Assembly: GCA_951799425.1 (NCBI GenBank)
Contig: OX637401.1
Span: 20,932,001-20,996,000 of the forward strand
DNA: 64,000 bases
From: Ilex aquifolium
Taxonomy: Eukaryota; Streptophyta; Magnoliopsida; Aquifoliales; Aquifoliaceae
Reading direction: 5' to 3'
Made by a program: the position numbers and the translations under genes. Each line of letters begins with the position of its first letter. The stretch's first letter is position 1. The notes beneath the pieces were generated by a model. It searched no databases. It saw only the letters and a list, made by a program, of their open reading frames with translations, and was not told where the DNA came from. Below, one piece after another: positions 23,731 to 34,216 of the stretch.

Positions 23731-23751
23731 GTGGGGGGGGGGGGGGGTGTG
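23731..23751 (+). promoter_or_regulatory. Polypurine tract before the 3' LTR
   Basis: AAGT then about 15 G, then TGTG, ending directly at the 3' LTR start at 23752. It is the plus-strand primer site for reverse transcription. Confidence 0.9.
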
Positions 23752-24836
23752 TGATTAAGGCCGAATAATCACATTTATTATTAGGAAAGATTGAATATTT
23801 AATTGTAAAAGTGTGATAAATATAAAAGTTTATCCAAGTTTGGGTGTTATGCTATCAAATGTTGATTTGTGTTAATTTGCAGGACAAAAGCGTAATTTTG
23901 GAGTTAAATTATGGGAAGACGAAGCATAGCTCAAAGGAAAACACACTGAAAGTCGCGTCCGGACGGAAGAAGAATACGCGTCCGGACGCGAGTGGCAGAA
24001 AGGCGATCAGAAGAAGAACAAACTCACTGGAAGTTGCGTCCGGACGGAAGAAGGACACGCGTCCGGACGCGTGTCAAGGATCTGCTGATACCAGACCTAG
24101 AATTCTGACGAAAATCAATCTCTTTCTAAAGGGGTTATAAATACAAATTGAAGACTTTGTAATAGGCATCTCTTTTTCATCTTTTGGCTCACGACTTCTT
24201 GGGTGTATTTTTGCAATTCTTTTATGGCCGGCTAGAAGGTTAAGCTAGGGCTAGGGAAAATCTCTCAGTGGAGTACGGTATTTTTATAGACTTTGTACTT
24301 AATGATTTATGACATTGTGTTAATCTAGTTTCTAATCTTATAGCAAAGTTTTTATTCTGTAAAAACTCCTGAGTTGTTGTGCCACGTACATCGATTGCTT
24401 GAGTTTCCCTGCGAATAAATAACTGGTTATTCCATACTTGAAGTGTTAACATTGTTTCATAAAATATTATGATTGATGTATTATTCAGGTTTCTGAATAA
24501 TCTTTTGGTTATAACTTTTGGTTTTCCTACTTGATTTGTTATCTGGATTAACCGACATTTAATTCCTGTTTCAAATCAAGCCTTGAGTCTTTAATTATTA
24601 CCGTATGACATTGAGAGGAAGTACCTGATGCTCTAGTATTTTTATTATTGTTTTAATTATTAAAATCAGTTGTTCTCAATCATCAAAACTCCTCAATCAA
24701 ACTTTCTCATTTTAATTTATTAGTGTTCGTGTGATTGTTGACTTGTTACAATTCCCTGTGGATTCGACCTCGAGCTTCCGAGAATATATTACTTCGCTCA
24801 ACCTACGCTTGGGTTTACACTTTTCAAGTTGAAGCA
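23752..24836 (+). repeat. 3' LTR of Athila
   Basis: 1085 bp, about 99% identical to the 5' LTR apart from the 34-nt gap near 23888. It holds four palindromes (23954-24072) and the TATA box TATAAATA near 24138. Confidence 0.95.
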
Positions 24837-24841
24837 CTGAG

Positions 24842-25190
24842 CTTCGGGGCTCATGTTGGCGAACTTAAAAGTTCAAACTGGGCTACATGACTCATTTTAT
24901 GAACTAAGAAGTTCATACTGAGCTCCGGGGCTCACTTTATGAACTGGGAAGTCCATACTGAGCTTCATGGCTCATGTTTGCGAACTTAAAAGTTCATACT
25001 GAGCTACAGGGCTCATTTTATGAACTGAGAAGTTCATACTGAGCTCCGGGGCTCACTTTAAGAACTGAGAAGTCCATACTGAGCTTCGGGGCTCATGTTT
25101 GCGAACTTAAAAGTTCATACTGAGCTACATGGCTCATCGTTGAGAACTTGAGAGTTCATACTGAGCTACAGGGCTTAGCTACTAGCTTCG
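24842..25190. repeat. 40-bp minisatellite, right part
   Basis: The same 40-bp unit family as 12895-13232, about 8 copies, some with a variant (GTTTGCGAACTTAAAAGTTC). It resumes directly after the Athila target duplication. Confidence 0.9.
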
Positions 25191-25262
25191 TAGCTTTTTA
25201 ACAGGATCTTGCTTGTAAACTTGCTGTTTTTATTGATAACTGTTTTCTTACAAAAGAGAAAC

Positions 25263-26374
25263 TCACTGAAAAAATATTTTGAGGTGCTCCGCGTTCCAGG
25301 AGTGAAAAAAATATTTTGAGGTGCTTCTGTCAAAGTATCTTGCTGTTTTCCTCTGGTAGGTTTGGATGCGCTGCAGAGCCCTATCTCTTTTTTCATCTAG
25401 GAGGTTGAGGTTCAACAGAAGCGACTCATCGTTGTGCTCGAGTTCCATGAATTCAGCCCTAGGGGATGGGATTCCAATCTCCACTGGCGCCACTGCCTCT
25501 GTTCCGAAGGCTAAGGCGAATGGTGTTTCCTAAGTTGCCGATCTGGCTGTTGTCCTATAAGCCCATAGTACCTCTGGGATATGCTCCACCCATTTCCTTT
25601 TCAGAGCCTCAAGTTTGGTCTTTAGAGCCGCTTTGAGGGTTTTGATAGTGACCTCTGCTTGCCTGTTTGATTGTGGATGGGCCGGAGCTGAAAAATAATT
25701 CTTTATCCCCAGCTCGGCGTAGAATTTCTTGAACTTTGGGTTGTCAAATTACTTTCCATTGTCAGAGACAATTGCCCTAGGAATCCCAAATCCGCAGATT
25801 ATTGATTTCCATACGAAGTTCTGGACCTTTTGTTCCGTGATGGTTGCCAAGGACTCCACCTCTGCCCATTTGGTGAAATAGTCTACCCCGATAATGGCGA
25901 ACTTGCACTGTCCCATGCCAGTGGGAAGAGGTCCGAGCATATCCAAACCCCATTGCTGGAAAGGCCAGGGGCTCACCACTGAAGTTAGGAGCTCTGGTGG
26001 ACAGTGGGGAATGTTGGCGTGTACTTGGCAAGTCTTACATCTTTTGACTAGGTTTGTGGCATCTTTGAGCATAGTGGGCCAGTAGTATCCTTGCCTTAAT
26101 GCCTTTCCTGCCAAAGCCCGAGCTTCGATATGATTACCACAGACTCCTTCGTGGATTTTCCTGAGTATGTAGTTGGCGTCTTCATCCCCCATACATTTAA
26201 TGAGAGATGTTGAAAAGCCTCGCTTGTACAGGTTCCCCTACAAAATAGCAACCTAGCTGACCTGGTTCTTAACTTTGCAGCTTCCTTGGAGTCTTCTGGC
26301 AAGGTTCCGTTCTGTATATACTCCACGATGGGGTCCATCCAGCTTGATTGGGTCAAAACAGGGAGTACTTCCTC
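25263..26374 (-). pseudogene. pol: Tat element integrase region, decayed
   Basis: It shows the HHCC part ([13 protein letters not shown], then CKTCQ), the core with WGLDMLGPLP, IVSDNGK and QAEV segments, and the terminal NAEHLKIFFQ. A frameshift lies near 26230, TAA at 25749-25751 (DNGK then stop, normally Gln), and TAG at 25530-25532. Between about 25290 and 25330 most of the C-terminal chromatin-facing segment is missing. A direct repeat (AGCACCTCAAAATATTTTTT on the minus strand) stands there in two copies, suggesting deletion by slippage. Confidence 0.9.
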
Positions 26375-27769
26375 CTATTTGGAGCTTACTGATGGCTCCG
26401 GGAGGTGCTCTACCGGTATTAGCCTATCCAAGTTCTCTTGCGAAGCGGTTGCCAGCCTTGCCAAAGCGTCGGCTCGTGAATTCTCAGATCTGGGAATGTG
26501 TCTTACCTTGACTTGCACGAACTTTCTGATCAATTCCTGTACTTTTCTGAGGTAAAGGACCATCTTCTCACCCTTTGACTCATAAGACTCCTCAATCTGC
26601 TTTACTACAAGCTAAGAGTCGCTGCAGATCTCCAGCTGTTCTACCTCCATTGAGCGAGCAAGATTGAGTCCAGTAATGACAACTTCATATTCTGCCTCGT
26701 TGTTTGAAGCCTTAAATCCAAATCTGAGGGCGTATTCGACATCTATTCCATCCGGAGAGGTCAGAATTAAGCCAGCGCCACTTCCTTGAGAATTAGCAGC
26801 TCCATCTACCGAGAGTTTCCAAATGGGGAGATCGGGTACTAAGTGTGTTTCCTCTATGGGTGCTGCCGTCGTGAATTCTGCAGTGAAATCTGCCAGAATT
26901 TTCCCTTTTACCGCGGTCCTTGGTTTGTACCTGATGTCGAATTCACTGAGCTCTATTGCCCACTTAACCAACCTCCCTGAAGATTCTGGCTTATGCAGTA
27001 CCTGTTTCATCGACTGATCTGTTGGGACCTCGATAGTATGAGCCTGAAAGTAGGGTCTAAGTCTTCTAGTGGGTGTGACTAAAGCCAAGACAAGCTTTTC
27101 TATTTTGGGATATCTCTCCTCTGCCCCCCTCAGAGCTCTGCTACAGTAGTATACTGGCTGCTGAGCTCTGTCTCGCTCTTTTACTAGTGCTGCGCTAGTA
27201 GAGAAGTCAGAAACCGCTAGATAAAGGGTTAACACTTCTCCTTCTAATGGGCTTACCAGAACGGGAGGGGAGCTCAGGTAATCCTTTAGGGCTTTGAATG
27301 CTTCTTCACACCGGCTGTCCCATTGGAATGCCTTCTTTAAGACCTGAAAGAAGGGTCGACATTTATCACTGGATTTGGACACAAACCGACTCAAGGCAGC
27401 TATTCTCCTTGTCAGGCGTTGGATCTCCCTAGTGTTGGATGGTGGCCGCATGTCCAATACTGCTTTAACCTTTTCCGGGTTAGCTTCAATCCCTCTGCTA
27501 TTGACTATAAAGCCCAGAAACTTTCCTGCGGATACTCCAAATGCACATTTGGCAGGATTAAGCTTCATCTTGTACTCTTTGAGGATTTGGAATGACTCTG
27601 CTAGGTGCTGGATGTGGAGCTATGCCTTCAGCGATTTTACCAGCATGTCGTCAATGTAGACTTCCATGGATGTCCCAATCTGTTTTTGGAACATTCGATT
27701 CACTAGGCGTTGGTATGTGGCTCCCGCATTCTTCAATCCGAATGGCATGACCTGATAGTAGTATGTTCC
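26375..27769 (-). pseudogene. pol: Tat element RT C-part, RNase H and archaeal-type RNase H
   Basis: It holds the catalytic YIDDML box (about 27640-27660), then the native RNase H (YLAVSDFSTSAALVKE), a linker, and a second RNase H of the archaeal type (LSVDGAANSQGSGAGLIL, NNEAEYEVVITGL and CSDS). The double RNase H is diagnostic of the Tat group. In-frame stops: TAG at 27770, TAG at 27620-27622, TAG at 26612-26614 and TAG at 26375-26377. The order and spacing of domains are otherwise normal. Confidence 0.92.
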
Positions 27770-30595
27770 CTATTCAGTCACAAAAGTGGTCTTCTCTTGG
27801 TCATTGGGATCCATCCTGATCTGATTGTAGCCTGAGAAGGCGTCCATGAAGCTAAGGAGCTCATGCCCAGCTGTGGCATCCACTATTAAGTCAATCTGAG
27901 GTAAGGGAAAACTATCTTTGGGGCACGCCCGGTTGAAATCAGTGAAGTCGATGCACAGTCGCCACTTACCATTGGTTTTCTTGACAAGCACTACATTTGC
28001 CAACCAGGTAGGGTAGTCAACCTCCCTGATGGCCTTAGCATGAAGGAGTTTGCTGACCTCCTCGTTGATTATTTTTTGGCGTTCTGGGGCGAAACTTCTT
28101 CGCTTCTGTTTGACAGGTCTGCAGGTAGGATTCACACTGAGCTTGTGCGTGATGATCGAGGGGTCAATACCTTCCATGTCTTCTTGCTTCCAGGCAAACA
28201 CTTCTATATTTTTCTTCAAGAACTGGATGAGAAGGTTTTTGACCTCTCTGTTCAGCTTGGACCCCACGTAAACAAGGTGCTCTGGCCTTTCATCAAGTTG
28301 AACGGGTTCCAGCTCTTCTGATGGCATTGGCCAAGTGTCTAGTTCATCTCTCATGTCCAGCTCATCTAGCTGGATATTCTTGACTTCTTTCTGCTTCATT
28401 GAAGCCATGTAGCACTCTCTTGCTATGCGTTGGTCTCCTCGAACCATTCCAACTCCGTTTTCTATAGGAAACTTCACAACTAAGTGATAAGCGGAGGGGA
28501 TAACCTTTACTGCGTTGAGGGAAGGCCTCCCAAGTAACATGTTGTATGCCAAGGGTGCATCAACTACCAAGAATTTCACTGTGGTGGTGGCTTGGCATGG
28601 GGGATCTCCCATGGTGAGCACGAGCTGGATTGATCCTAAGGGGAACACCTTCTCCCCTGAGAACCCCATTAAATGTGCGCTGACTGGCTCTAGCTTTTCC
28701 TTGCCTATTCCCATCTTGTCAAATGCAGAGGCAAAAATGACATCTGCCGAGCTCCCATTGTCGATAAGAACTCGATGAACAGTTCTGTTGGCCACGACAG
28801 CCCTTATCACCAATGGGTCATCGTGGGGATGTTGGCAACCCTCCAGATCTGAATCTGAGAAGGTGATTTCGGTGCTCAGCCGAGGTGCCTTGGATATGGC
28901 GTGTATTTCCATTGCTTCCTTGGCCCTGATTCTTCGCAGGTGAGCCTTCCTGGCTGAGCTTGACTCTCCACCTCCCACAAAACCTCCGGATATTACTCTG
29001 ATTTCCCCTAAGGGTTGCTGATGTTGCGCTGGTGCTTGCTGCTGAGGTGTCGGAGGTAGGGGAGCTCGGTTTTGGTTATCCTGGGCCACATAGTGGCGCA
29101 AATGTCCTCGTCGGATCAGGAATTCAATTTCTTTCTTTAGCTGGATGCAATCATCGGTGTGGTGGCCGTGGTCCCTGTGGTATTCACAGTACTTAGCGGG
29201 ATCTGCTTTCATCCGGGGAGGCCACCTTAGGAACTTCTCGTTCTGCACTTCATACAGGATCTGCGATACTGTTGCGGTGAGCTGAGGGAGCTGCCGAGGT
29301 GCGTATCTTGGTTGCAACTCGGGCCGTGGTGGGCCCATACAATCTCTAACGTCTCCCCTTCTTTTGGGGGAGGGCTCTCTGTCTCTTCTTGGAGTTCTAT
29401 CCCGCCTTCTTTCGTTTCTAGGACTTCGGTCCTTTTTTTTCTCCTCTTTCCCTTTATCTTTCTGCGTGGATGAGCTCCCCACCTTCGAAAGGAGGGCTTC
29501 TTCGCCGTTTATATATTTTTCTGCCTTGGCCAGCACCTCGGCCATATTGGCCTGGGGGTTCTTAGATATGGAGAACATCAAATCCTTGGATTACACTCCT
29601 AATCCGGTTATGAAGGCAGTAATGGCAAACTTCTCGTCTGGGACGTCTACCTTTAATGACTCCGAGTTGAACCTTTGGACATAGGACCTCAGGTTCTCTT
29701 GGGGTCCCTCCTTCACATTTAGCAGGTGGTAGCTCGGTCTTCTGTAGATTCGAGCTCCTATGAAATGAGATACGAAGGGTATAGAAATCTCCTTAAAGGA
29801 GGAGATCGAGGCTGGGGGGAACCTGTTGAACCATGCCAGGGCAGTGCCCTTCAACGTAATGGCAAAGGCTCTGCAACGCACAGGGTCCTGGTACCCGTGC
29901 AACTCCATTTGATTTTGATAAGTATTGAGGTGATCCACGGGGTCTTTCGTGCCTTCGAAGGCCTCTATCTGCGGCATCCTCAACTTCGGAGGGAGGGGGA
30001 AGTGTAACACTCCAGTGGTGAATGGGGATTCTGTCTGTTGCACTAGGGCGTCCATTGTAACTGGGGTTTTACTCTTCACAGCCTCCTTCATGTGACTGAG
30101 CTCTTGCCGTATGTCTTTGAAGCGTTGCTCCCAATACTGCTCTCTTCTTTCTTGCTGGTAAGGGAAGAAATCATCCCTTTCGGCCCCATCATTTTGACTT
30201 TGTACTTCCTCATTGTTGCCATTCCTGTGGGGTATATGGGGAACCTGCCCCATGGTCTGGCTGTTCTCCCCTCCTTCATTAACTTCTCGGAGGGGATCGA
30301 GGTGCTGTTGTTCCCGGTGTGGGAGGTTATTCTGGCCTTCCTGGGCCGGTCGTGCCTCCTGTGGGCGTTGCAAAAGCTTCAGAAGTTCCTCATTCTGTTG
30401 TAGTAGGCGCTGATTGACTAAGCGAAGAGCCTCCATTTCGTTGTTTGTGGGGAGATTCCCCACAGGAGGGTTAACATCCATTGCTGGGTAGAAATCTGGG
30501 ACATTTTCGGGTTGCCTACCATTGGTGGCTTCCTGTTGGTCCTGCATCCGTGGTGGGTTGGTTTGGCATCTGCTCATGTTGCGAGTTGAGACCAT
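27770..30595 (-). pseudogene. gag-pol: Tat element Gag, protease and RT N-part
   Basis: Start at the ATG at 30595, 62 nt after the 5' LTR. Gag core motifs are TYQNQMELHGYQDPVRCRAF and GTALAWFNRFPPASI. TAA at 29591-29593 stops Gag in the middle; the same frame then continues with an Arg/Lys-rich stretch, a CEYHRDHGHHTDDC zinc knuckle (about 29180), protease (VLIDNGSSADV, about 28750) and RT (CIDFTDFNRACPKDSFPLPQ, about 27930). No frameshift was found over 2.8 kb. The frame is closed at 27770 by a TAG in front of the VMPFGL segment. Confidence 0.92.
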
Positions 30596-30636
30596 CAGTC
30601 ACTGAGAGATCAGAGTTTTTGTAATAGGAACTGTCG

Positions 30637-30654
30637 TTCCCACAGACGGCGCCA
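30637..30654 (-). promoter_or_regulatory. Primer binding site of the Tat element
   Basis: On the minus strand TGGCGCCGTCTGTGGGAA, about 3 nt from the LTR. The first nine bases match the tRNA-Asp 3' end but the rest differs, so the primer tRNA is not settled. Confidence 0.75.
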
Positions 30655-30657
30655 AAC

Positions 30658-31261
30658 TGATGGTGTATTTGTACTTTTGGGAGAGCAGAAGATCTAAAAG
30701 AGGTCAATCAAGGCGGATCTGAGCTACTGGGCTCATGCGGGCTGATTCAGAGGACACAGAAAGCTTTGCACAGAAAAAGTTATAGTGGTTCACCGGCTTG
30801 GGAGCTCGGCTAGTCCACTCTCTAATGGAGGCACTTGCTCCTTCGCCTTTATTAATGGAGAAAATAGAAGTTTACAGAAGAAATCTCATGTATCTAGGAT
30901 TGCCTATTTGTTCTCTGGTATTCTCGTATATATCCTTCTCATGGAGGCATCATACATTATTTATAAGACCGCTACTTGTCCAATGGGATCTTGTACCGAG
31001 ATCCTAGCCTTCAATACGTGGGATCCTCCTTGACTTTAGGAGATGATATTGGTTGGTTGAGTGTTTCACGCCTGGGATGCCGTTTGGATATTTTTTTGGG
31101 GGTGCTAGCTGTCATCCAGCTATTTCTTTATCATTTCGGCTATTGTTTCGCTTGGGAGGAGCTCGAGCCGTGGTCCTCTAAGCTTTGGAGCCCCTAACCG
31201 ACCTCCCGATCTGATCTCCTGGGCTGAGCTCATACTTAGATCTGAATTACTAGTATTATCA
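30658..31261 (-). repeat. 5' LTR of the Tat element
   Basis: 604 bp, TGATGGTGTA to AGTATTATCA on the + strand. Followed by the GTATG duplication at 31262-31266 and then hAT transposase. Confidence 0.95.
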
Positions 31262-31266
31262 GTATG

Positions 31267-32491
31267 CATACTCACAATCATTGCGGAACAATGCTTGCAA
31301 TCCATTAAATGCACCACGCATGTTGCTAGCACTATCATATCCCTGACCTCGTAAATCTCGAATGTGCAAATTGTGTCGAGTAAGAACTTTTGATATTTTC
31401 TTCTTAAGAGTTAAAGAAGTGGCATCTTTAACATGCACAATCTCAAAAAATCTCTCATGCAAAAAACCCTGAACATCAACAAATCTCAGAACAATTGCCA
31501 TCTGTTCTTTATTTGATGCATCCTTTGCTTCATCAACCAAAATACAAAACTTGGCATTTCCAACTTCTTCACGGATTTTTTCTCTTACTTTAGTGGCTAG
31601 AATATGCAAAATATATTTTTGGATCATAGGAGACGTATACTTTGCATTTCCTGGAGCTTTCTCTAAGACAACATCATTTATCTCAACATTCAACTTTGCC
31701 ATCAAACTAATAATCTCAATTAGATTACCACGGTTCTTTGACATTACAGATTCATCACGACCTCTCAAGGCACATCCCTGTAAAGTAAGCCATTGAACAC
31801 TATCAACGGTAGCCTTAAGACGCAATCGATTTCTCTTTATTTCTTCCGAACTTTGAACATTCATAACTTTATCAATGTGCACTGACATATTCTTCAACGC
31901 CTCAACATTTCTCACAACATTATTGTGTGTGGAAGCAGGACCTCCCATATGTGACAAGAAAACACATTTGACCCCATTATTCACTCTTTTCCAGCTACTA
32001 AAACCATCAACGGTAAATGCAGGGTGTTGAGGTTCACGACCTTGAAAAACAAAGCACGGAAAGCAAAATGCCGCATCTTTTGAAATAGAATACTCTAACC
32101 ATGGAAATTTTTTGTACCAACTTTCCTGAAATTTTCGATTTTGAATTCCAGTTTTAGTCCTCGGATACTCAGCCAAGATAGGTTGATTTGATCTCCACTT
32201 TATATAAGCACGTCTAACTTCATCTTGATTATAAGCAGGATGTTTCCATATCGGAATACACAATGCAGGATCTCGTTCAAGTTCATTCTCATCAAAAGGA
32301 ATCTTTGGAACTTTTGTTTGAGGTTGAGGACCTTGAGGTTCAACAACCGCAGGAATCATAGGAACATCAACACTTGTTGATGTTTCTACTAGACTCAAAG
32401 GTTCAAGACTAGAATTTGATGTTTCTTCTCCACTTTTCTTTTTGAAGAACGAAAAAATTGTTTTTGCTCTTTTTCGTTCTTTATTTTCCAT
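31267..32491 (-). pseudogene. hAT transposase, N-terminal half
   Basis: It starts at the ATG at 32491 with a Lys-rich leader and a KRAKTIFSFFKKK stretch. It continues into a TTF-type zinc finger (FPWLEYSISKDAAFCFPCFVF, with Trp/Cys/Cys pattern) and the DUF4371-like region up to a conserved segment (YDSASNMRGAFNG) cut by the Tat insertion. Together with 3239-4485, and counting the 5-bp target duplication once, the frame is 2472 nt, an exact multiple of three (823 residues). The reading frame was therefore intact when the Tat element arrived. Product: a transposase of the zinc-finger plus hAT-dimerisation class, now unable to be made as one protein. Confidence 0.9.
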
Positions 32492-33790
32492 CCTAATAAA
32501 GTAGAGAAGGGTTGAAAATTAGAGAAACAAACTAGAGAAACAAATCAACAAAATTGAAGGACCCATCTCGATACCATTTTGAATAACAGAGTTGTACAGT
32601 TAAACAGAACGAGAAAAGTCATTCAACTTTCATGGAACAAATGAACGCAACCAAACAGTAATCAACAAGATAAATAGAATAACACAAATTTATCCACACC
32701 ATAGCAACAAAACAACATTGAAAAATAAAACAATTTATTAAGAACAATGAAAGACTTGTACCAGTAATGCTTCAACAAGAAAACCCAAATCGCAAGAAAA
32801 TACTCTTTTTGTACTAAAAGGTAAGAGAACTTCCAGGGCACAATTAGTTATGAAAATATTAAGTAGACCATTTAAGCATAAAATTTCAAAGAAACACAAA
32901 AGGTTATGAAAATTCCCCAGGAATACTAGTAATCAAGGTCACATGAAAAAGGCAAGAAGCCTCCTATAAATAAATTTCAGGTAATTAAAGGAAAGTCGAC
33001 ATAATCCAATAACATACCAAGAATCTTTCCAGTAAACAAACAGAAAATTCTTAAAAGCCCAAAATCTCCCAAGAAACCCACAATTGAACAGAGCACACAA
33101 ATCTCATAACCATAGGCTAATCAAACACCAAAACAATACATGTATACAAATATACCCACAGATAAGAGAAAACCCATCAAGATCACATCTACGGTAAGAA
33201 ATTGGAAAATGTGGAACAAGAAAACCCAAATCAGATTTCAAATTTATATGGAGAATGCTTCAATAAACCTGTACATATATATACCTCGAAATGGGGAGCT
33301 CTGAAACCAAGGGAGACTCTTTTCGACTCAGTTCTTGCGGTTTGGATTACAAATTTTCTTGCGGGTTGGTGGTGCTGTTGGACCACCGGTGAGCGAAGGT
33401 GTTGGGGATCTAAGTCAGGGACTGAAGAGAGAGAAGATAGTGGAAAACGTTTCTTGATCCTCATAGCTCTGTGATATATCTGTAGAGACTAGACTCTAGA
33501 GAGAGAGATTTGATGGAAGGATTTGGGAAAGTGACTCGTCGTCTCGCCGCCTGTGTTAGAGAGAGGCGGGGATTTGGGGAAGTGACTGCCGTCTTGCCGC
33601 CTGTGTTGCAGTCGTTGCTTGTCCGAAGATTTGGGGAAGTGACCGACTGATTTTGGGGAAGGTTTGCAAGTGGGCTGGGTTGGGTTGGATGGGATTTTTT
33701 TTTGGGGGTGGGCTGGAACCTAGTGGTAAATTTTTTTTTTTTTTACTCTGGGCTTCAGCCCACCTTAGCCCACTAATAGATCCATCCTTG
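32492..33790 (-). other. hAT 5' non-coding region and right terminus
   Basis: AT-rich leader upstream of the transposase ATG, on the minus strand, followed by about 150 bp of GGGGAAGTGAC-type short repeats near 33520-33660. The terminal 30 bp include a TGGGCTTCAGCCCA palindrome, as often seen near hAT ends. No coding sequence is supported. Confidence 0.6.
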
Positions 33791-33919
33791 TTTACGAGGT
33801 TTTCTCAAATTGGTACACCGCTAATATTTAGGAGCTCCTCCGTTCATTTCTGAGTATATATGTTGAATTTTGTATTTGGGGAAGAAAATGCAATGTGTTT
33901 CTCTTGAATTTTTGCATCA

Positions 33920-34085
33920 ATGTATATTTGATTGCTAACTATTTGGTCACTGATACGTTTCCTTCCTATTTTAGTTCTCCTTACAAACGAAAATTTTTGG
34001 GTGAAGAGCATAATTTTTTTTGGGATGATCCCTATTTGTTTAAATACTATAAGGATCAGATCATTAGCATATGTGTACCTAAGTT
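33920..34085 (+). pseudogene. Athila-type integrase fragment in the SOG1-like intron
   Basis: The translation IANYLVTDTFPS, then [19 protein letters not shown] and DQIISICVP, aligns with 18760-18910 of the Athila element ([10 protein letters not shown]-type segment upstream of the HHCC motif). About 50 codons with no LTR or other pol part. It lies between the hAT right target duplication and exon 2, so it was in the intron independently of the hAT. Sequence divergence from the complete Athila is high. Confidence 0.75.
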
Positions 34086-34216
34086 TGTGTACTGATTTGC
34101 TCCTTATTCAACTGGAGTGATTTGTGCTGTTGCTGCTGACGTATGCTTCTTTTTCGTGGGCTATGAGGATTGTTTTACCAATCTAGCTTTAAATGAAACA
34201 CGTATAATTGTTGCAG

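Larger units (their letters stand above)
13233..24836 (+). mobile_element. Athila-lineage Ty3/gypsy retrotransposon, complete but defective
   Basis: 11,604 bp with LTRs 13233-14351 and 23752-24836. TSD CTGAG at 13228-13232 and 24837-24841. Ends are TGATTAAGG and GTTGAAGCA. The layout is tRNA-Asp primer site, gag, pro, RT-RNase H, integrase, internal polypurine tract, env-position ORF, long 3' non-coding region, polypurine tract. LTRs differ by about 11 substitutions (about 1%) plus a 34-nt indel, so it is younger than the Tat element it sits in. Gag carries the LREYLQP and PYLHIREF motifs typical of Athila. Confidence 0.95.
4486..31261 (-). mobile_element. Tat-lineage Ty3/gypsy retrotransposon (minus), with two nested insertions
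   Basis: LTRs begin TGATGGTGTA and end AGTATTATCA. The net length of each LTR is 604 bp. The 5-bp TSD is GTATG at 4481-4485 and 31262-31266. By eye the two LTRs differ at about 18 positions (about 3%). Gag and pol run on the minus strand from 30595 to 25263 in the order Gag-PR-RT-RNH-aRNH-INT. The second, archaeal-type RNase H marks the Tat lineage. Two antisense accessory genes lie between pol and the 3' LTR. Net size without nested insertions is about 12.8 kb. Confidence 0.93.
3115..33790 (-). mobile_element. hAT DNA transposon (TTF-zinc-finger type), split by nested insertions
   Basis: The left terminus CAAGGGCGGAGGCAGG is a typical plant hAT end. The right end, read inward on the minus strand, is CAAGGATGGATC, giving short imperfect inverted repeats. 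An 8-bp target duplication flanks it (3107-3114 and 33791-33798). The transposase is on the minus strand and is interrupted at 4485/31262 by the Tat element. Without that insertion the hAT is about 3.9 kb. It sits in intron 1 of the SOG1-like gene, antisense to it. Confidence 0.9.
2955..34216 (+). other. Giant intron 1 of the SOG1-like gene
   Basis: About 31.26 kb, from the donor gtaaga at 2955 to the acceptor ttgcag at 34216. It contains the hAT element 3115-33790, with the Tat, Athila and solo-LTR insertions nested inside, plus an older Athila-type integrase fragment at about 33920-34085. Without the hAT and one target duplication the intron would be about 578 nt, close to the gene's other introns (102-500 nt). 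All inserted coding sequence is bounded by donor and acceptor that still match consensus, so correct splicing is possible but must skip about 31 kb. Confidence 0.75.

Noticed and set aside
34141-34216. Alternative first exon just before SOG1-like exon 2
   Set aside because: No ATG with a proper donor in the right phase was found between 33791 and 34216; the ATG at 2947 fits in both phase and protein sequence.
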